Part shown: positions 1 through 7,165 of the stretch, piece after piece
Layout: each line of letters opens with the position of its first letter
Numbering within the stretch: the stretch's first letter is position 1
Source of the DNA: a virus
Virus record (IMG/VR): IMGVR_UViG_3300034418_000930
Coordinates: 1-22,617 of that record
Reading direction: 5' to 3' (one strand)
DNA length: 22,617 bases
Program-made: the position numbers and the translations under genes
The notes under the pieces: model-generated
Told to the model about the DNA's origin: nothing
What the model saw: only the letters and a program-made list of their open reading frames with translations
Databases searched by the model: none

Positions 1-1
1 G

Positions 2-1324
2 CGATTTGGTTCCGGTGGAGTAGAAAAAGGCAAGCTGTCGGTAGACACAAGCAGTAACATGGCGTTTGAAACTGGCGGCTCAGAACGCATGCGCATCGAC
101 TCTAGCGGGGCGCTTATTCTTTCTGGCAATGGAGGAAGCACTACTAACTCAGTAGACATATCCTACAATGGCACAAGCGGTCAAGGTTCTTTTAATGCCG
201 ACTCTGGCACTGGAAATACTTTCTTGACATTTGGCACTTCTTCATCTGGTTCTTTGTCAGAAGCCATGCGCATCGACTCAAGCGGCAACGTGGGTATTGG
301 TGGGACAACCACTACAGGATGGGCTAATAAACAGCTAGTTCTTGACGCTGGTTCAAACACTTCTGCCGCATTTGTAATGGTAAATGATACAACGGGTAGA
401 GCAGCAACAGACGGTTCTGTAATTACTTTGTCAGGTTCAGACATGTATTTAATACAGCGTGAGTCTGCAAATATGATATTCCGAACTGCAAACACAGAAC
501 GCATGCGCATTGACTCAAGCGGCAATCTATTACATGGCACAACTAGCTCTTCAATATATAACGCAACAAGCGGAGATGGTGTAAATATCAAAGGCCAGCA
601 GGGTCAAATTATTATTGCTAAAAATGCTACTTCTACTGCCGACCCAGCACTTTGGCTTAACAACACAGGTGTTGATGGCGCTATTGCAACCTTTGCAAAA
701 GACGGCACCTCAGTCGGTAGTATTGGTGTTGCTGGTTCGCGTCCGTATTTGGCAAATAACGTCAACTTTGGCATCAAGCTAGATGACTTTGGAGGCGGGC
801 AACTTCAACCAGCCACAACCGCTGGTGCTGTACAAGACAACGCTTGTAGCCTTGGTGGCTCTAGCGCACGTTGGAAAGACCTCTACCTGTCAGGCGGTGT
901 CTACCTAGGCGGCACAGGTTCAGCCAATAAGCTAGACGACTATGAAGAAGGGACGTTTACTGCATCCTTGCGAGGAAGCACTGGCGAACCCGGAACATTG
1001 ATTACAACTACAGGTTATTACACAAAAATAGGTAGAGATGTTACTTATAACATTAGTTTTGAAAATGTTAATACAACAGGTTATTCAGGAGATGTATCTA
1101 TAGAAGGATTGCCGTTTAATAACGGGTTTGGTCGTCATATGGGCACCGTTGGTGTTTATTCATTGGCAACTTGGACAGAACAAATTGTTGGTTCTGTAGA
1201 TTCAGGTTCAGCGGTGATTGTAATAAGGGACATTCGTTCAGGAACCTCATGGGCTTCCGCTGAACACAATGCAGGCAGTACACGGTATCTTTGGGTAGCA
1301 GGAACTTACATGACAACAGCCTAA
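2..1324 (+). CDS. Tail fibre / adhesin protein, 5' end outside window
   Basis: The reading frame is open from base 2, so the ATG at 59 is probably an internal Met and the true start lies upstream of the window. The protein carries three copies of an (E/A)RMRIDSSG(N/A) motif, coded near bases 81, 258 and 495. This type of repeat is common in tail fibres of marine phages. Further on, a segment with LGGSSARWKDLYLSGG (about base 850) leads to KLDDYEEGTFT (about 930) and a Gly/Thr-rich beta-type end domain with YYTKIGRDVTY. The LDDYEEGT...YTKIG arrangement is familiar from C-terminal domains of phage fibres. The expected role is host-receptor contact at the virion surface. Two small genes that often accompany fibre genes follow directly. 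The last 100 codons are more AT-rich than the repeat part, which suggests a mosaic. The fibre assignment is fairly sure; the receptor is unknown. Confidence 0.8.
   Translation, partial: RFGSGGVEKGKLSVDTSSNMAFETGGSERMRIDSSGALILSGNGGSTTNSVDISYNGTSGQGSFNADSGTGNTFLTFGTSSSGSLSEAMRIDSSGNVGIGGTTTTGWANKQLVLDAGSNTSAAFVMVNDTTGRAATDGSVITLSGSDMYLIQRESANMIFRTANTERMRIDSSGNLLHGTTSSSIYNATSGDGVNIKGQQGQIIIAKNATSTADPALWLNNTGVDGAIATFAKDGTSVGSIGVAGSRPYLANNVNFGIKLDDFGGGQLQPATTAGAVQDNACSLGGSSARWKDLYLSGGVYLGGTGSANKLDDYEEGTFTASLRGSTGEPGTLITTTGYYTKIGRDVTYNISFENVNTTGYSGDVSIEGLPFNNGFGRHMGTVGVYSLATWTEQIVGSVDSGSAVIVIRDIRSGTSWASAEHNAGSTRYLWVAGTYMTTA
81..527 (+). repeat. Three near-identical copies of the RMRIDSSG coding repeat
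   Basis: Copies begin at about 81, 258 and 495. Each contains a version of CAGAA(C/G)(G/C)CATGCGCAT followed by (C/T)GACTC(A/T)AGCGG. Spacing is 177 and 237 bp (59 and 79 codons), so the frame is kept. The nucleotide match is closer than the protein alone would require. Intervening segments differ. This looks like a modular fibre shaft in which segments can be exchanged by homologous recombination; that role is inferred. Confidence 0.75.
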
Positions 1325-1327
1325 TTA

Positions 1328-1347
1328 TCTCAAGTGGATTCTTGAGA
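1328..1347 (+). other. Short stem-loop after the tail-fibre gene
   Basis: TCTCAAG and CTTGAGA form a perfect 7-bp stem with a 6-nt loop (TGGATT), starting 4 nt after the fibre stop codon. No T-run follows, so it is not a classical intrinsic terminator. It could be an mRNA processing or 3'-end stabilising element, or chance. Confidence 0.35.
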
Positions 1348-1370
1348 CGGACTAAAACAGGAGAAAGACA

Positions 1371-1598
1371 ATGGCATTAACTAAAATCGTAACAGCAGAC
1401 AAAATTGAAGTAGTTACTACTCAGGACGAGGACGGCAATGACGTAACCTCTGTTCAAGTACGGACTGCCACCAAGGTACTAGAGGATGGCGCTGTAATTT
1501 CACAGTCTTACCATCGTCATGTAATCCAATCAGGTGACGACTACTCATCTGAACCCGCTAACGTACAGGCTATTTGTGTAGCCGCATTTGGAGACTAA
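1371..1598 (+). CDS. Small tail-fibre-associated hypothetical protein (75 aa)
   Basis: The start is supported by AGGAG at 1359-1363, 7 nt upstream of the ATG. The protein is soluble and acidic, with no signal peptide or membrane segment. It begins MALTKIVTADKIEVV and has a YHRHVIQSGDDYS motif near residue 43. Small proteins of this appearance often sit just after fibre genes in marine phages. A structural or chaperone role is possible by position, but the function is unknown. It is followed 2 nt later by the next gene, so the two are probably co-translated. Confidence 0.75.
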   Translation: MALTKIVTADKIEVVTTQDEDGNDVTSVQVRTATKVLEDGAVISQSYHRHVIQSGDDYSSEPANVQAICVAAFGD

Positions 1599-1600
1599 AA

Positions 1601-1921
1601 ATGGCTACATGGACTATTGCAACACTTGAACGAAACACTGACTCAGACCAAGGGGTAATTGTTGCCCACTGGCTAGTTACTGAAACAGAAACTGTGGGTA
1701 CTGGAGATGACGCTGTGACTTACAGTGCTACATCCTATGGGACTTGTGGGTTTACCCCAGACCCTTCTGCCGCTGATTACATTGCTTATGACGACCTAAC
1801 GGTAGCTGATGTCATTGGCTGGTGTCTGGGTGAGTTAGACGTTGAGGCTATTGAATCAGCCTTGACTGCTAACATTAATGAGCAGAAGAACCCTGCAACT
1901 GCTCACGGTGTGCCGTGGTAG
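1601..1921 (+). CDS. Small conserved phage protein next to tail fibre (106 aa)
   Basis: The frame is open from 1574, but the ATG at 1601 has GGAG at 1590-1593, 7 nt upstream, and gives the natural start MATWTIATLER. The protein includes YSATSYGTCGFTPDPSA around residues 45-60 and ends KNPATAHGVPW. It matches from memory a family of about 100 aa (DUF7936-type) found beside fibre genes in many marine and environmental phages. No membrane segment or enzymatic motif is seen. The role is unknown; a virion or tail-assembly role is suggested only by position. The stop codon abuts the promoter at 1922. Confidence 0.75.
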   Translation: MATWTIATLERNTDSDQGVIVAHWLVTETETVGTGDDAVTYSATSYGTCGFTPDPSAADYIAYDDLTVADVIGWCLGELDVEAIESALTANINEQKNPATAHGVPW

Positions 1922-1950
1922 TTGACAAACTACTAAAAGTATGCTATAAT
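1922..1950 (+). promoter_or_regulatory. Consensus sigma70 promoter with extended -10
   Basis: TTGACA (1922-1927), a 17-nt spacer and TATAAT (1945-1950) match the bacterial housekeeping consensus at every position. TG at 1942-1943 adds an extended -10. It fills the only sizeable gap in this region, directly after the stop codon of the preceding gene. It would drive the two short membrane proteins and probably the virion-protein block, using host RNA polymerase. The predicted start of transcription is about 1956-1958. Confidence 0.88.
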
Positions 1951-1955
1951 CTTTT

Positions 1956-1961
1956 AAGGAG
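1956..1961 (+). promoter_or_regulatory. Shine-Dalgarno AAGGAG for the 52-aa gene
   Basis: AAGGAG lies 6 nt before the ATG at 1968. It coincides with the expected transcription start of the adjacent promoter, so the mRNA may begin at or within the ribosome-binding site. Confidence 0.7.
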
Positions 1962-1967
1962 TTTAAG

Positions 1968-2126
1968 ATGGATTTAATTATTATTATTAATACTGTTACA
2001 ACAATTGTTACAGTAGCTTCTATTATTGCAGCTTCAACATCTACTCCTAAAGACGATGAGTGGATTGCAAAGCTTTATAAATTTATAGACTTGTTAGCTA
2101 TTAATATTGGTAAAGCAAAGCAGTAG
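1968..2126 (+). CDS. Short single-span membrane protein, holin-like (52 aa)
   Basis: The sequence reads MDLIIIINTVTTIVTVASII followed by AASTSTPKDDEW and a charged, partly amphipathic tail ending GKAKQ. Residues 3-22 form one hydrophobic span and the C-terminal 25 residues look helical and cationic. It has a strong promoter and Shine-Dalgarno of its own. Short proteins of this build occur upstream of virion-protein genes in marine podoviruses. It could be a small holin, a lysis regulator or an inner-membrane component. The function is not established. The next gene starts within 13 nt. Confidence 0.75.
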   Translation: MDLIIIINTVTTIVTVASIIAASTSTPKDDEWIAKLYKFIDLLAINIGKAKQ

Positions 2127-2138
2127 GTGAAACTAGAT

Positions 2139-2360
2139 ATGGCAGCAAAAACTGAGATGGAGTTAGCTCTAGAGGCTTTAGATAAAATTGCTCAACATGA
2201 GAAAGAATGTGGTGAGCGTTGGGGTGAAGCCACGGCTGAACTAAGACAGTTAAAAGAGTTAGCTATGTCTCATGCTGCTAGGTGGGAAAGGCTTTCATGG
2301 CTTGTTGTTACAGTAGTTATTACTGGAGCAGCTTCTGTTATTGTAGCACACTTAGGTTAA
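2139..2360 (+). CDS. Coiled-coil plus C-terminal membrane anchor protein (73 aa)
   Basis: The frame is open from a GTG at 2127, but the ATG at 2139 has AGGTGA at 2125-2130, 8 nt upstream, and is preferred (start MAAKTEMELALEALDK). Residues 1-50 are charged and helical. Residues about 52-71 (LSWLVVTVVITGAASVIVAH) form a single membrane span. This coil-then-anchor plan resembles XhlA-type haemolysin/holin-accessory proteins. With the preceding 52-aa membrane protein it may form a lysis or membrane-modifying pair, apart from the main lysis genes near 14 kb. Function is inferred only from architecture. Confidence 0.75.
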   Translation: MAAKTEMELALEALDKIAQHEKECGERWGEATAELRQLKELAMSHAARWERLSWLVVTVVITGAASVIVAHLG

Positions 2361-2363
2361 ATA

Positions 2364-5300
2364 ATGAGTAATAAAAGATCTAAAAGAAATAACAATAAAG
2401 TCTTGAAAGCACTTCGCCAGAAGAGAGCTAAGGGTGGTCGTACTAAAAAGTTTTATGGTGGTGTTGAAGGCATGGCAGGGCTTAATATCCCTAGCGAAGC
2501 TGAGATACAAGCTCGTATAAGACAGCAGCAAGGTACTAATCAAGAAACTCCTGCGCAGAAAGCCGCTAGAGAAGCTAAAGCAAAGGCTGATAGAGAAGCT
2601 AAAGCAGAAGCGGATAGACTTGAAGCTGAACAAAAAGCAGAAGCGGATAGACTTGAAGCTGAAAAAATAGCAAAACAAGGGAAAGTTAGTAGTGACACCC
2701 AAACTACTACTACTCCTACACCTACTACTACAACATCTTCTGTTAATGATCCTAAGCCTTTAAGAAGTGATTATGGTTCTAATCTAGGTGGACGTAGAGC
2801 AATTACTGCAAAAGAAGCCTATGAAAGAGATTTAGCGGCATGGGAAGCTAGACAAGCTGCTAATATAGACGTAACAGAAGGAATTGGTAGTGGGTCTCCT
2901 ACAGACATTGCCACCAGTACAGCACAACAAGAGGATACTATGAGTACAACACCTGATACTGGGGAGCCGCCACAAGTTAGCATAACGCCTCCTGAAAAGT
3001 TTGATATTCAAGAAGTAGAAGTTGAAGATGTTTCTTTAGAAGGTACTAAACTAGGCCCTGCTCAACAGATAAAGCAGCAAGAACAAGTGGGGGCGGCTAC
3101 AGTCGCTGCTGCACCTACGGTAACTACAACGGCCCCTACAGCTACTACAGCAGCTATGCCCACTACTGTAACTCCTGCAACTATGGAAGCTGCGAAAGCT
3201 GAAGATTTATCAGCCACTATAGCTGCACAAGGACGTGTAAGCGATGAAGCTATTGCTCGTGCTGAAGGCCCTACACTTACTGAAAGGGCTGTAGCGGCTG
3301 AAAGAGACACTGCACAAGAGCAGGCAGCTTTAGCAGAGGCGCAAGACTTTGAAATTTCTGAAGGTGCTTATGTAGATAAAGTAACTGGTAAGGTTACTGA
3401 GGTAGCTCCTACCCGTGAAGCAGAAGCTAAACAACGTGAAGCTATTACTGGGCAACCTGCAACAACTGGACAAGCTGCTAAGATTATAGATACTGTAGGA
3501 TATGAAGCAGCAAAAAGACGTACAGTTAAAGGAGAAGCAGCTAAAGGTGCAGCAGCTTCTATGATTGCAGAAGTAGGCGAACTACCTCCTGATATTACAG
3601 CAGCTATTGTAGAAGACCCTGCAACTGTTCAAGCACAAATTGATAACCAACCTGTAGAAGTACGTGCAGCAGTAGCAGCATTACCTACAGAAGCTCTTGT
3701 ATCTTCTCAAATGGAAACCCTTTTAGCAGGTATGGAGGATGGAAAGACTCCTACATGGGCTAGGCCAGCCGTAGCAGCTATTGAGCAAAAATTAGCCGCT
3801 AGAGGCATGTCAGCGTCTACTGTGGGTCGTGATGCTTTATTTAATGCAATAATACAGAGTGCCTTACCCATCGCTCAGAGCAATGCACAGGCTCTTCAGC
3901 AACGTGCTGCACAAAACTTATCTAATGAGCAGCAAGCTAATCTTACACAATCTACACAAGATATGCAGAGGCGTATGGCTAACTTAGCTAATCGTCAAAC
4001 AGCAGAATCACAGACTGCTGCAAATGCACAGGCTATGGCGACTCTTCAAAGTCAGTTCAGTCAACAAGCGGTCATGACTACAGCACAGCAGCAACAGCAA
4101 ACACGTATGCAAAATCTGCAAAATCAACAACAAGCCGCTGTACTAAATGCTCAAATGCAACAAGCTACCAATGCTCAAAATCTTGGAAATGAGCAGCAAA
4201 TGGAGTTAGCTAACTTACAGATTGCTGATGCTACGCAACGCGAAAACATGACTGCTGAAAATCAAAAGCGTCTTGCAGAAATGCAAGTGGCTGCTGACTT
4301 TCTTGCAAAGAATGCAGGTTTTAAGCAACAAATGGAGCTTGCTAATTTAAGTAATGATCAGCAGATGCGTTTAGCTAACTTGTCTGCTTTGAATCAAGCA
4401 AGTGCTGATAATCTTAGTGCAGCCCAGCAAACAGAGTTATCTAATTTAAATGCTCGTATGCAGACTAATTTACTAGAAAGTAAGTTGGCTCAAGAAATGG
4501 GGCTTGCTCAATTAAATGTTGATCAACAACGTGCTGTACAAAATGCAGCTATGGTTGCTAATGTAGACTTAACTAAGTTTAGTGCGGCTCAACAAGTAGA
4601 ACTAGCTAATAGTAAGTTTATGCAGTCTATGTCTATGGCAGACTTTAATGCCGAACAACAAGCAGCTATGCAGAACGCTACTATGATGGCTCAGATGGAT
4701 CTTGCAGCGGCTGATCAACGCACAAAGCTTGCTATTACTAATGCTCAAAGTTTCCTACAGATGGACATGACTAATCTTAGTAATGCTCAGCAGGCTACTA
4801 TACTTGATCAACAAATGCGGCAGCAACGTATCCTTTCAGATCAGTCAGCCACTAATGCAGCACGACAGTTTAATGCAGCTTCAGAAAATCAAACTAATCA
4901 GTTTATGGCTAGTATGCAAGCCAATATGAATCAGTTTAATGCTACGCAAACAAACGCTATGGCTCAGTTTAATGCGGCAGAAGCTAACAAAGCAAGTGCT
5001 ATAAATGCTGCTAATACTATTGAAATTAATAAAATTAATGCACAAATTAGAAACCAAGTTAATCAGTTTAATGCTTCTATTGAGTTCCAACGTGATCAAT
5101 GGAACGCTGCTAATGCACAGGCTGTTGCACAGTCAAATGTAGAGTGGCGTAGAAGGGCTAATACTATTGATACAGCAGCCCAGAATGCAGCTAATCAACA
5201 AAATGCTCAAATGGCATTTAATTTATCAAGTGCAGAGCAAGAGTTTTTGTGGCAAAACTTACGAGATGAAGCTGCTTATATCAGAACTGCTTATGAAAAT

Positions 5301-5417
5301 GAAGAGCAACGTAAGACTGTTATGTATTCTACAGCCCTTCAAAATGAAGCAGCGGCTGGTAAAGGTTCTAGTACAACAAGTACATTAATGACGTTAATTG
5401 CTAATATATTTAAGTAG
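2364..5417 (+). CDS. Large Q/N/A-rich virion protein with 11-residue repeats (1017 aa)
   Basis: This is probably a structural or internal virion protein. The basic N-terminus (residues 1-40) contains RAKGGRTKKFYGGVEG. An Ala/Glu/Lys helix follows (about 62-104), containing a tandem 11-residue repeat. Two Thr/Pro/Ala-rich linkers lie at about 112-126 and 246-273. A mixed region follows, then a very long Gln/Asn/Ala/Met-rich helical region at about 505-965. There, QQ pairs fall at residues 523, 611, 655, 666, 688, 721, 743, 765 and 809, all separated by multiples of 11. No enzymatic motif or signal peptide is seen. It stands first in a block of five large co-directional genes that look like ejected or internal proteins. 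It may form a long rod or core, or line the ejection path. The exact role is unknown. Confidence 0.8.
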   Translation: MSNKRSKRNNNKVLKALRQKRAKGGRTKKFYGGVEGMAGLNIPSEAEIQARIRQQQGTNQETPAQKAAREAKAKADREAKAEADRLEAEQKAEADRLEAEKIAKQGKVSSDTQTTTTPTPTTTTSSVNDPKPLRSDYGSNLGGRRAITAKEAYERDLAAWEARQAANIDVTEGIGSGSPTDIATSTAQQEDTMSTTPDTGEPPQVSITPPEKFDIQEVEVEDVSLEGTKLGPAQQIKQQEQVGAATVAAAPTVTTTAPTATTAAMPTTVTPATMEAAKAEDLSATIAAQGRVSDEAIARAEGPTLTERAVAAERDTAQEQAALAEAQDFEISEGAYVDKVTGKVTEVAPTREAEAKQREAITGQPATTGQAAKIIDTVGYEAAKRRTVKGEAAKGAAASMIAEVGELPPDITAAIVEDPATVQAQIDNQPVEVRAAVAALPTEALVSSQMETLLAGMEDGKTPTWARPAVAAIEQKLAARGMSASTVGRDALFNAIIQSALPIAQSNAQALQQRAAQNLSNEQQANLTQSTQDMQRRMANLANRQTAESQTAANAQAMATLQSQFSQQAVMTTAQQQQQTRMQNLQNQQQAAVLNAQMQQATNAQNLGNEQQMELANLQIADATQRENMTAENQKRLAEMQVAADFLAKNAGFKQQMELANLSNDQQMRLANLSALNQASADNLSAAQQTELSNLNARMQTNLLESKLAQEMGLAQLNVDQQRAVQNAAMVANVDLTKFSAAQQVELANSKFMQSMSMADFNAEQQAAMQNATMMAQMDLAAADQRTKLAITNAQSFLQMDMTNLSNAQQATILDQQMRQQRILSDQSATNAARQFNAASENQTNQFMASMQANMNQFNATQTNAMAQFNAAEANKASAINAANTIEINKINAQIRNQVNQFNASIEFQRDQWNAANAQAVAQSNVEWRRRANTIDTAAQNAANQQNAQMAFNLSSAEQEFLWQNLRDEAAYIRTAYENEEQRKTVMYSTALQNEAAAGKGSSTTSTLMTLIANIFK
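2601..2663 (+). repeat. Tandem 33-bp direct repeat inside the 1017-aa gene
   Basis: A perfect 30-bp sequence occurs at 2601-2630 and again at 2634-2663, an offset of 33 bp or 11 codons. The unit encodes KAEADRLEAE, and a degenerate copy lies just upstream (about 2566-2600). It probably arose by slippage or unequal recombination and extends a charged helix. Confidence 0.9.
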
Positions 5418-5425
5418 GAAACACT

Positions 5426-6634
5426 ATGGGATTTTTTAGTAAAATATTTAAAGGTGTCAAAAAGGTCTTTAAAAAGGTTGGTAAGGGCATTAAAAGTGTA
5501 TTTAAAAAAGTCGGTAAGTTTATGGGTAAGATTGGTATTGTAGGCCAGATTGCTCTTAGCTTTTTGCTTCCGGGGGTAGGCGCTTTAATCGGTAAAGCTG
5601 CGGGGGCTATGATGGCCTCTAGTAGTGCTATTGTAAGTGGTGCTGGTAGTTTTTTAAATGCTGCTGTAAATATAGGATCTAAGGCTGGCTCACTTGTTAA
5701 AAGTGTGGGTAAAGGTGTTTTAGATGTAGTAGGAAAAACTGTAGGTACTGCTATAAATCAAATTCCGGGAGCCGGTGATTTTCTTTACAAAGTAACTTCT
5801 GGTAAAATTGACATTACTCAAATGGAAAATTTTACAGGCCCTAACGGTATCATGGCTACTGCTCAAAATGCTATTACAGATGTAGCAGCTAAAGGTAAAG
5901 ATTTATTTTCTATGGATACTCTTACAAAAGAAAATGTATTTTCCCAACAAGCTAAAATATCAAAAGGACTTGAAAAATATGCTAAGCCACTTACTGAAGC
6001 AACGGTAGAAGTTTCTCCTGATGAGTTTGCGGAAAGAATAACCGCAGGGGAGTCTCCAATGCAGGCCAGTATTCCAAAACCAGAAGCACTAGCAGAAATA
6101 AAAGCACCTACTTCTTTTGAAGAGGGATTTGCTCTATCTCCTGAGGATGCGACAGCAAGAAGTTTGTCTACAGGCCAAGCAGACTACTTTGGAATACAAC
6201 CGCAACAACCAGCTTCTTTGTTGTCTGCTCCTGAAGTACCTACTTTAAGTGCAGAGCAACTAGCAAGTGGTTACGAGTACACAGCTACAGGAGTTACGAC
6301 ACCGCCTCAAACACTTACTGATAAATTTTTAGGCACCGAAGTAGGCCAAACGGTACAAGCTAAGGCTACAGAAGCTGCTGGTAAACTCACCAAAGCCAAT
6401 GTAATTAGTGCTATTGGTAAAACTTATGGGCAACAGGGAGAAGCTGTGAGTGGCGGGAGCTATACTTCTTTTGATATTCCTGAAATGGAACAATTTGGGA
6501 TGGCTGCTACAGTAGCTGATCAAACACAACGAAGGATTAATAGAACTCAAATTTCAAACTTTGGTAATACAGTTGATCCACTATATACGCCCCAATCTAG
6601 TTGGGGTAAAACTCTTGCGGAGCTTACAGCATAA
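5426..6634 (+). CDS. Virion protein with cationic amphipathic N-terminus (402 aa)
   Basis: The start has AGGA about 8 nt upstream. Residues 1-36 repeat short Phe/Val-Lys-Lys units (FFSKIFKGVKKVFKKVGKG, then SVFKKVGKFMGK). This is strongly cationic and amphipathic, like helical membrane-active peptides. A Gly/Ala-rich hydrophobic stretch follows (about 37-75, including IALSFLLPGVGALIG). The remainder is soluble and ends with SSWGKTLAELTA. Proteins with this kind of N-terminus are frequent in marine podoviruses, but their role is not established to my knowledge. A membrane-penetrating ejection protein is the most natural reading. Its stop codon overlaps the next start by 1 nt. Confidence 0.78.
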   Translation: MGFFSKIFKGVKKVFKKVGKGIKSVFKKVGKFMGKIGIVGQIALSFLLPGVGALIGKAAGAMMASSSAIVSGAGSFLNAAVNIGSKAGSLVKSVGKGVLDVVGKTVGTAINQIPGAGDFLYKVTSGKIDITQMENFTGPNGIMATAQNAITDVAAKGKDLFSMDTLTKENVFSQQAKISKGLEKYAKPLTEATVEVSPDEFAERITAGESPMQASIPKPEALAEIKAPTSFEEGFALSPEDATARSLSTGQADYFGIQPQQPASLLSAPEVPTLSAEQLASGYEYTATGVTTPPQTLTDKFLGTEVGQTVQAKATEAAGKLTKANVISAIGKTYGQQGEAVSGGSYTSFDIPEMEQFGMAATVADQTQRRINRTQISNFGNTVDPLYTPQSSWGKTLAELTA

Positions 6635-7164
6635 TGTTAGAACAACCTAATCAGCAGCTAGAAGAATATCAAAGCCGTATGGATCGTCCTATACCCGGAC
6701 AGTCCCTAACTGAAGACCCTGACAGCCCTCAACCATATGTATCGGCACCAGAGTTTACTGTTATTCAAGAGGCTTTAGATTATCTTTTTGTTACTGTAAC
6801 AGAAGAAGAAACATACGAGAATGTAATGTCTTCTATAGCAAGAGGAGTCTCTATTATGGAGATTACTCAGCTACTTCTTTTTGCAGGCTTTAATGAAGGT
6901 AAGTGGAATCCAGACTTAATGCTTCTTCTTGCAGAACCTACAGCATATATGCTTATGGGTCTGGCAGAACGCGCAGGAATTGATTATGAAATTACTGATG
7001 AAGATGATGATGAAATCAATGTCTTCGGTGCTGCTCTACCACAAGAAAAAGCACAGCAGTTAGAAAATAGAGAAATTCCTGAAGAGACTGTAGAGCAAAT
7101 AGACAATACTGAGTTACCAAGTTTAATGGAGAAACCGACTCCAAGTTTGATGCAGAGGCAATAA
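6634..7164 (+). CDS. Conserved marine phage protein with PIPGQSLT motif (176 aa)
   Basis: The start codon overlaps the previous stop (TAATG). The N-terminus contains RPIPGQSLTEDPDSPQPY near residue 18, a motif I recognise from small structural-region proteins of cyanophages and other marine phages. The central part (about 40-125) is helical and acidic, with a hydrophobic MLLLAEPTAYMLMGLAE segment. The tail is acidic and ends PSLMEKPTPSLMQRQ. There is no signal peptide or catalytic motif. Its position between two large virion proteins suggests a structural or assembly role. Function is unknown. Confidence 0.75.
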   Translation: MLEQPNQQLEEYQSRMDRPIPGQSLTEDPDSPQPYVSAPEFTVIQEALDYLFVTVTEEETYENVMSSIARGVSIMEITQLLLFAGFNEGKWNPDLMLLLAEPTAYMLMGLAERAGIDYEITDEDDDEINVFGAALPQEKAQQLENREIPEETVEQIDNTELPSLMEKPTPSLMQRQ

Positions 7165-7165
7165 T

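Noticed and set aside
1574-1600. Extended start of the 106-aa gene
   Set aside because: The extension lies in the end of the preceding gene and the ATG at 1601 has a better ribosome site and family-like N-terminus.
2352-2702. Leftward 116-codon frame rich in Phe and Ser
   Set aside because: It is the antisense of the Glu/Ala/Lys repeat of the 1017-aa gene; the low-complexity peptide is explained by the repeat and there is no ribosome site of note.
3870-5260. Repetitive Gln/Asn-rich DNA as a possible CRISPR array or non-coding repeat
   Set aside because: Repeats keep an open frame and 33-bp spacing with degenerate units; there are no fixed spacers.
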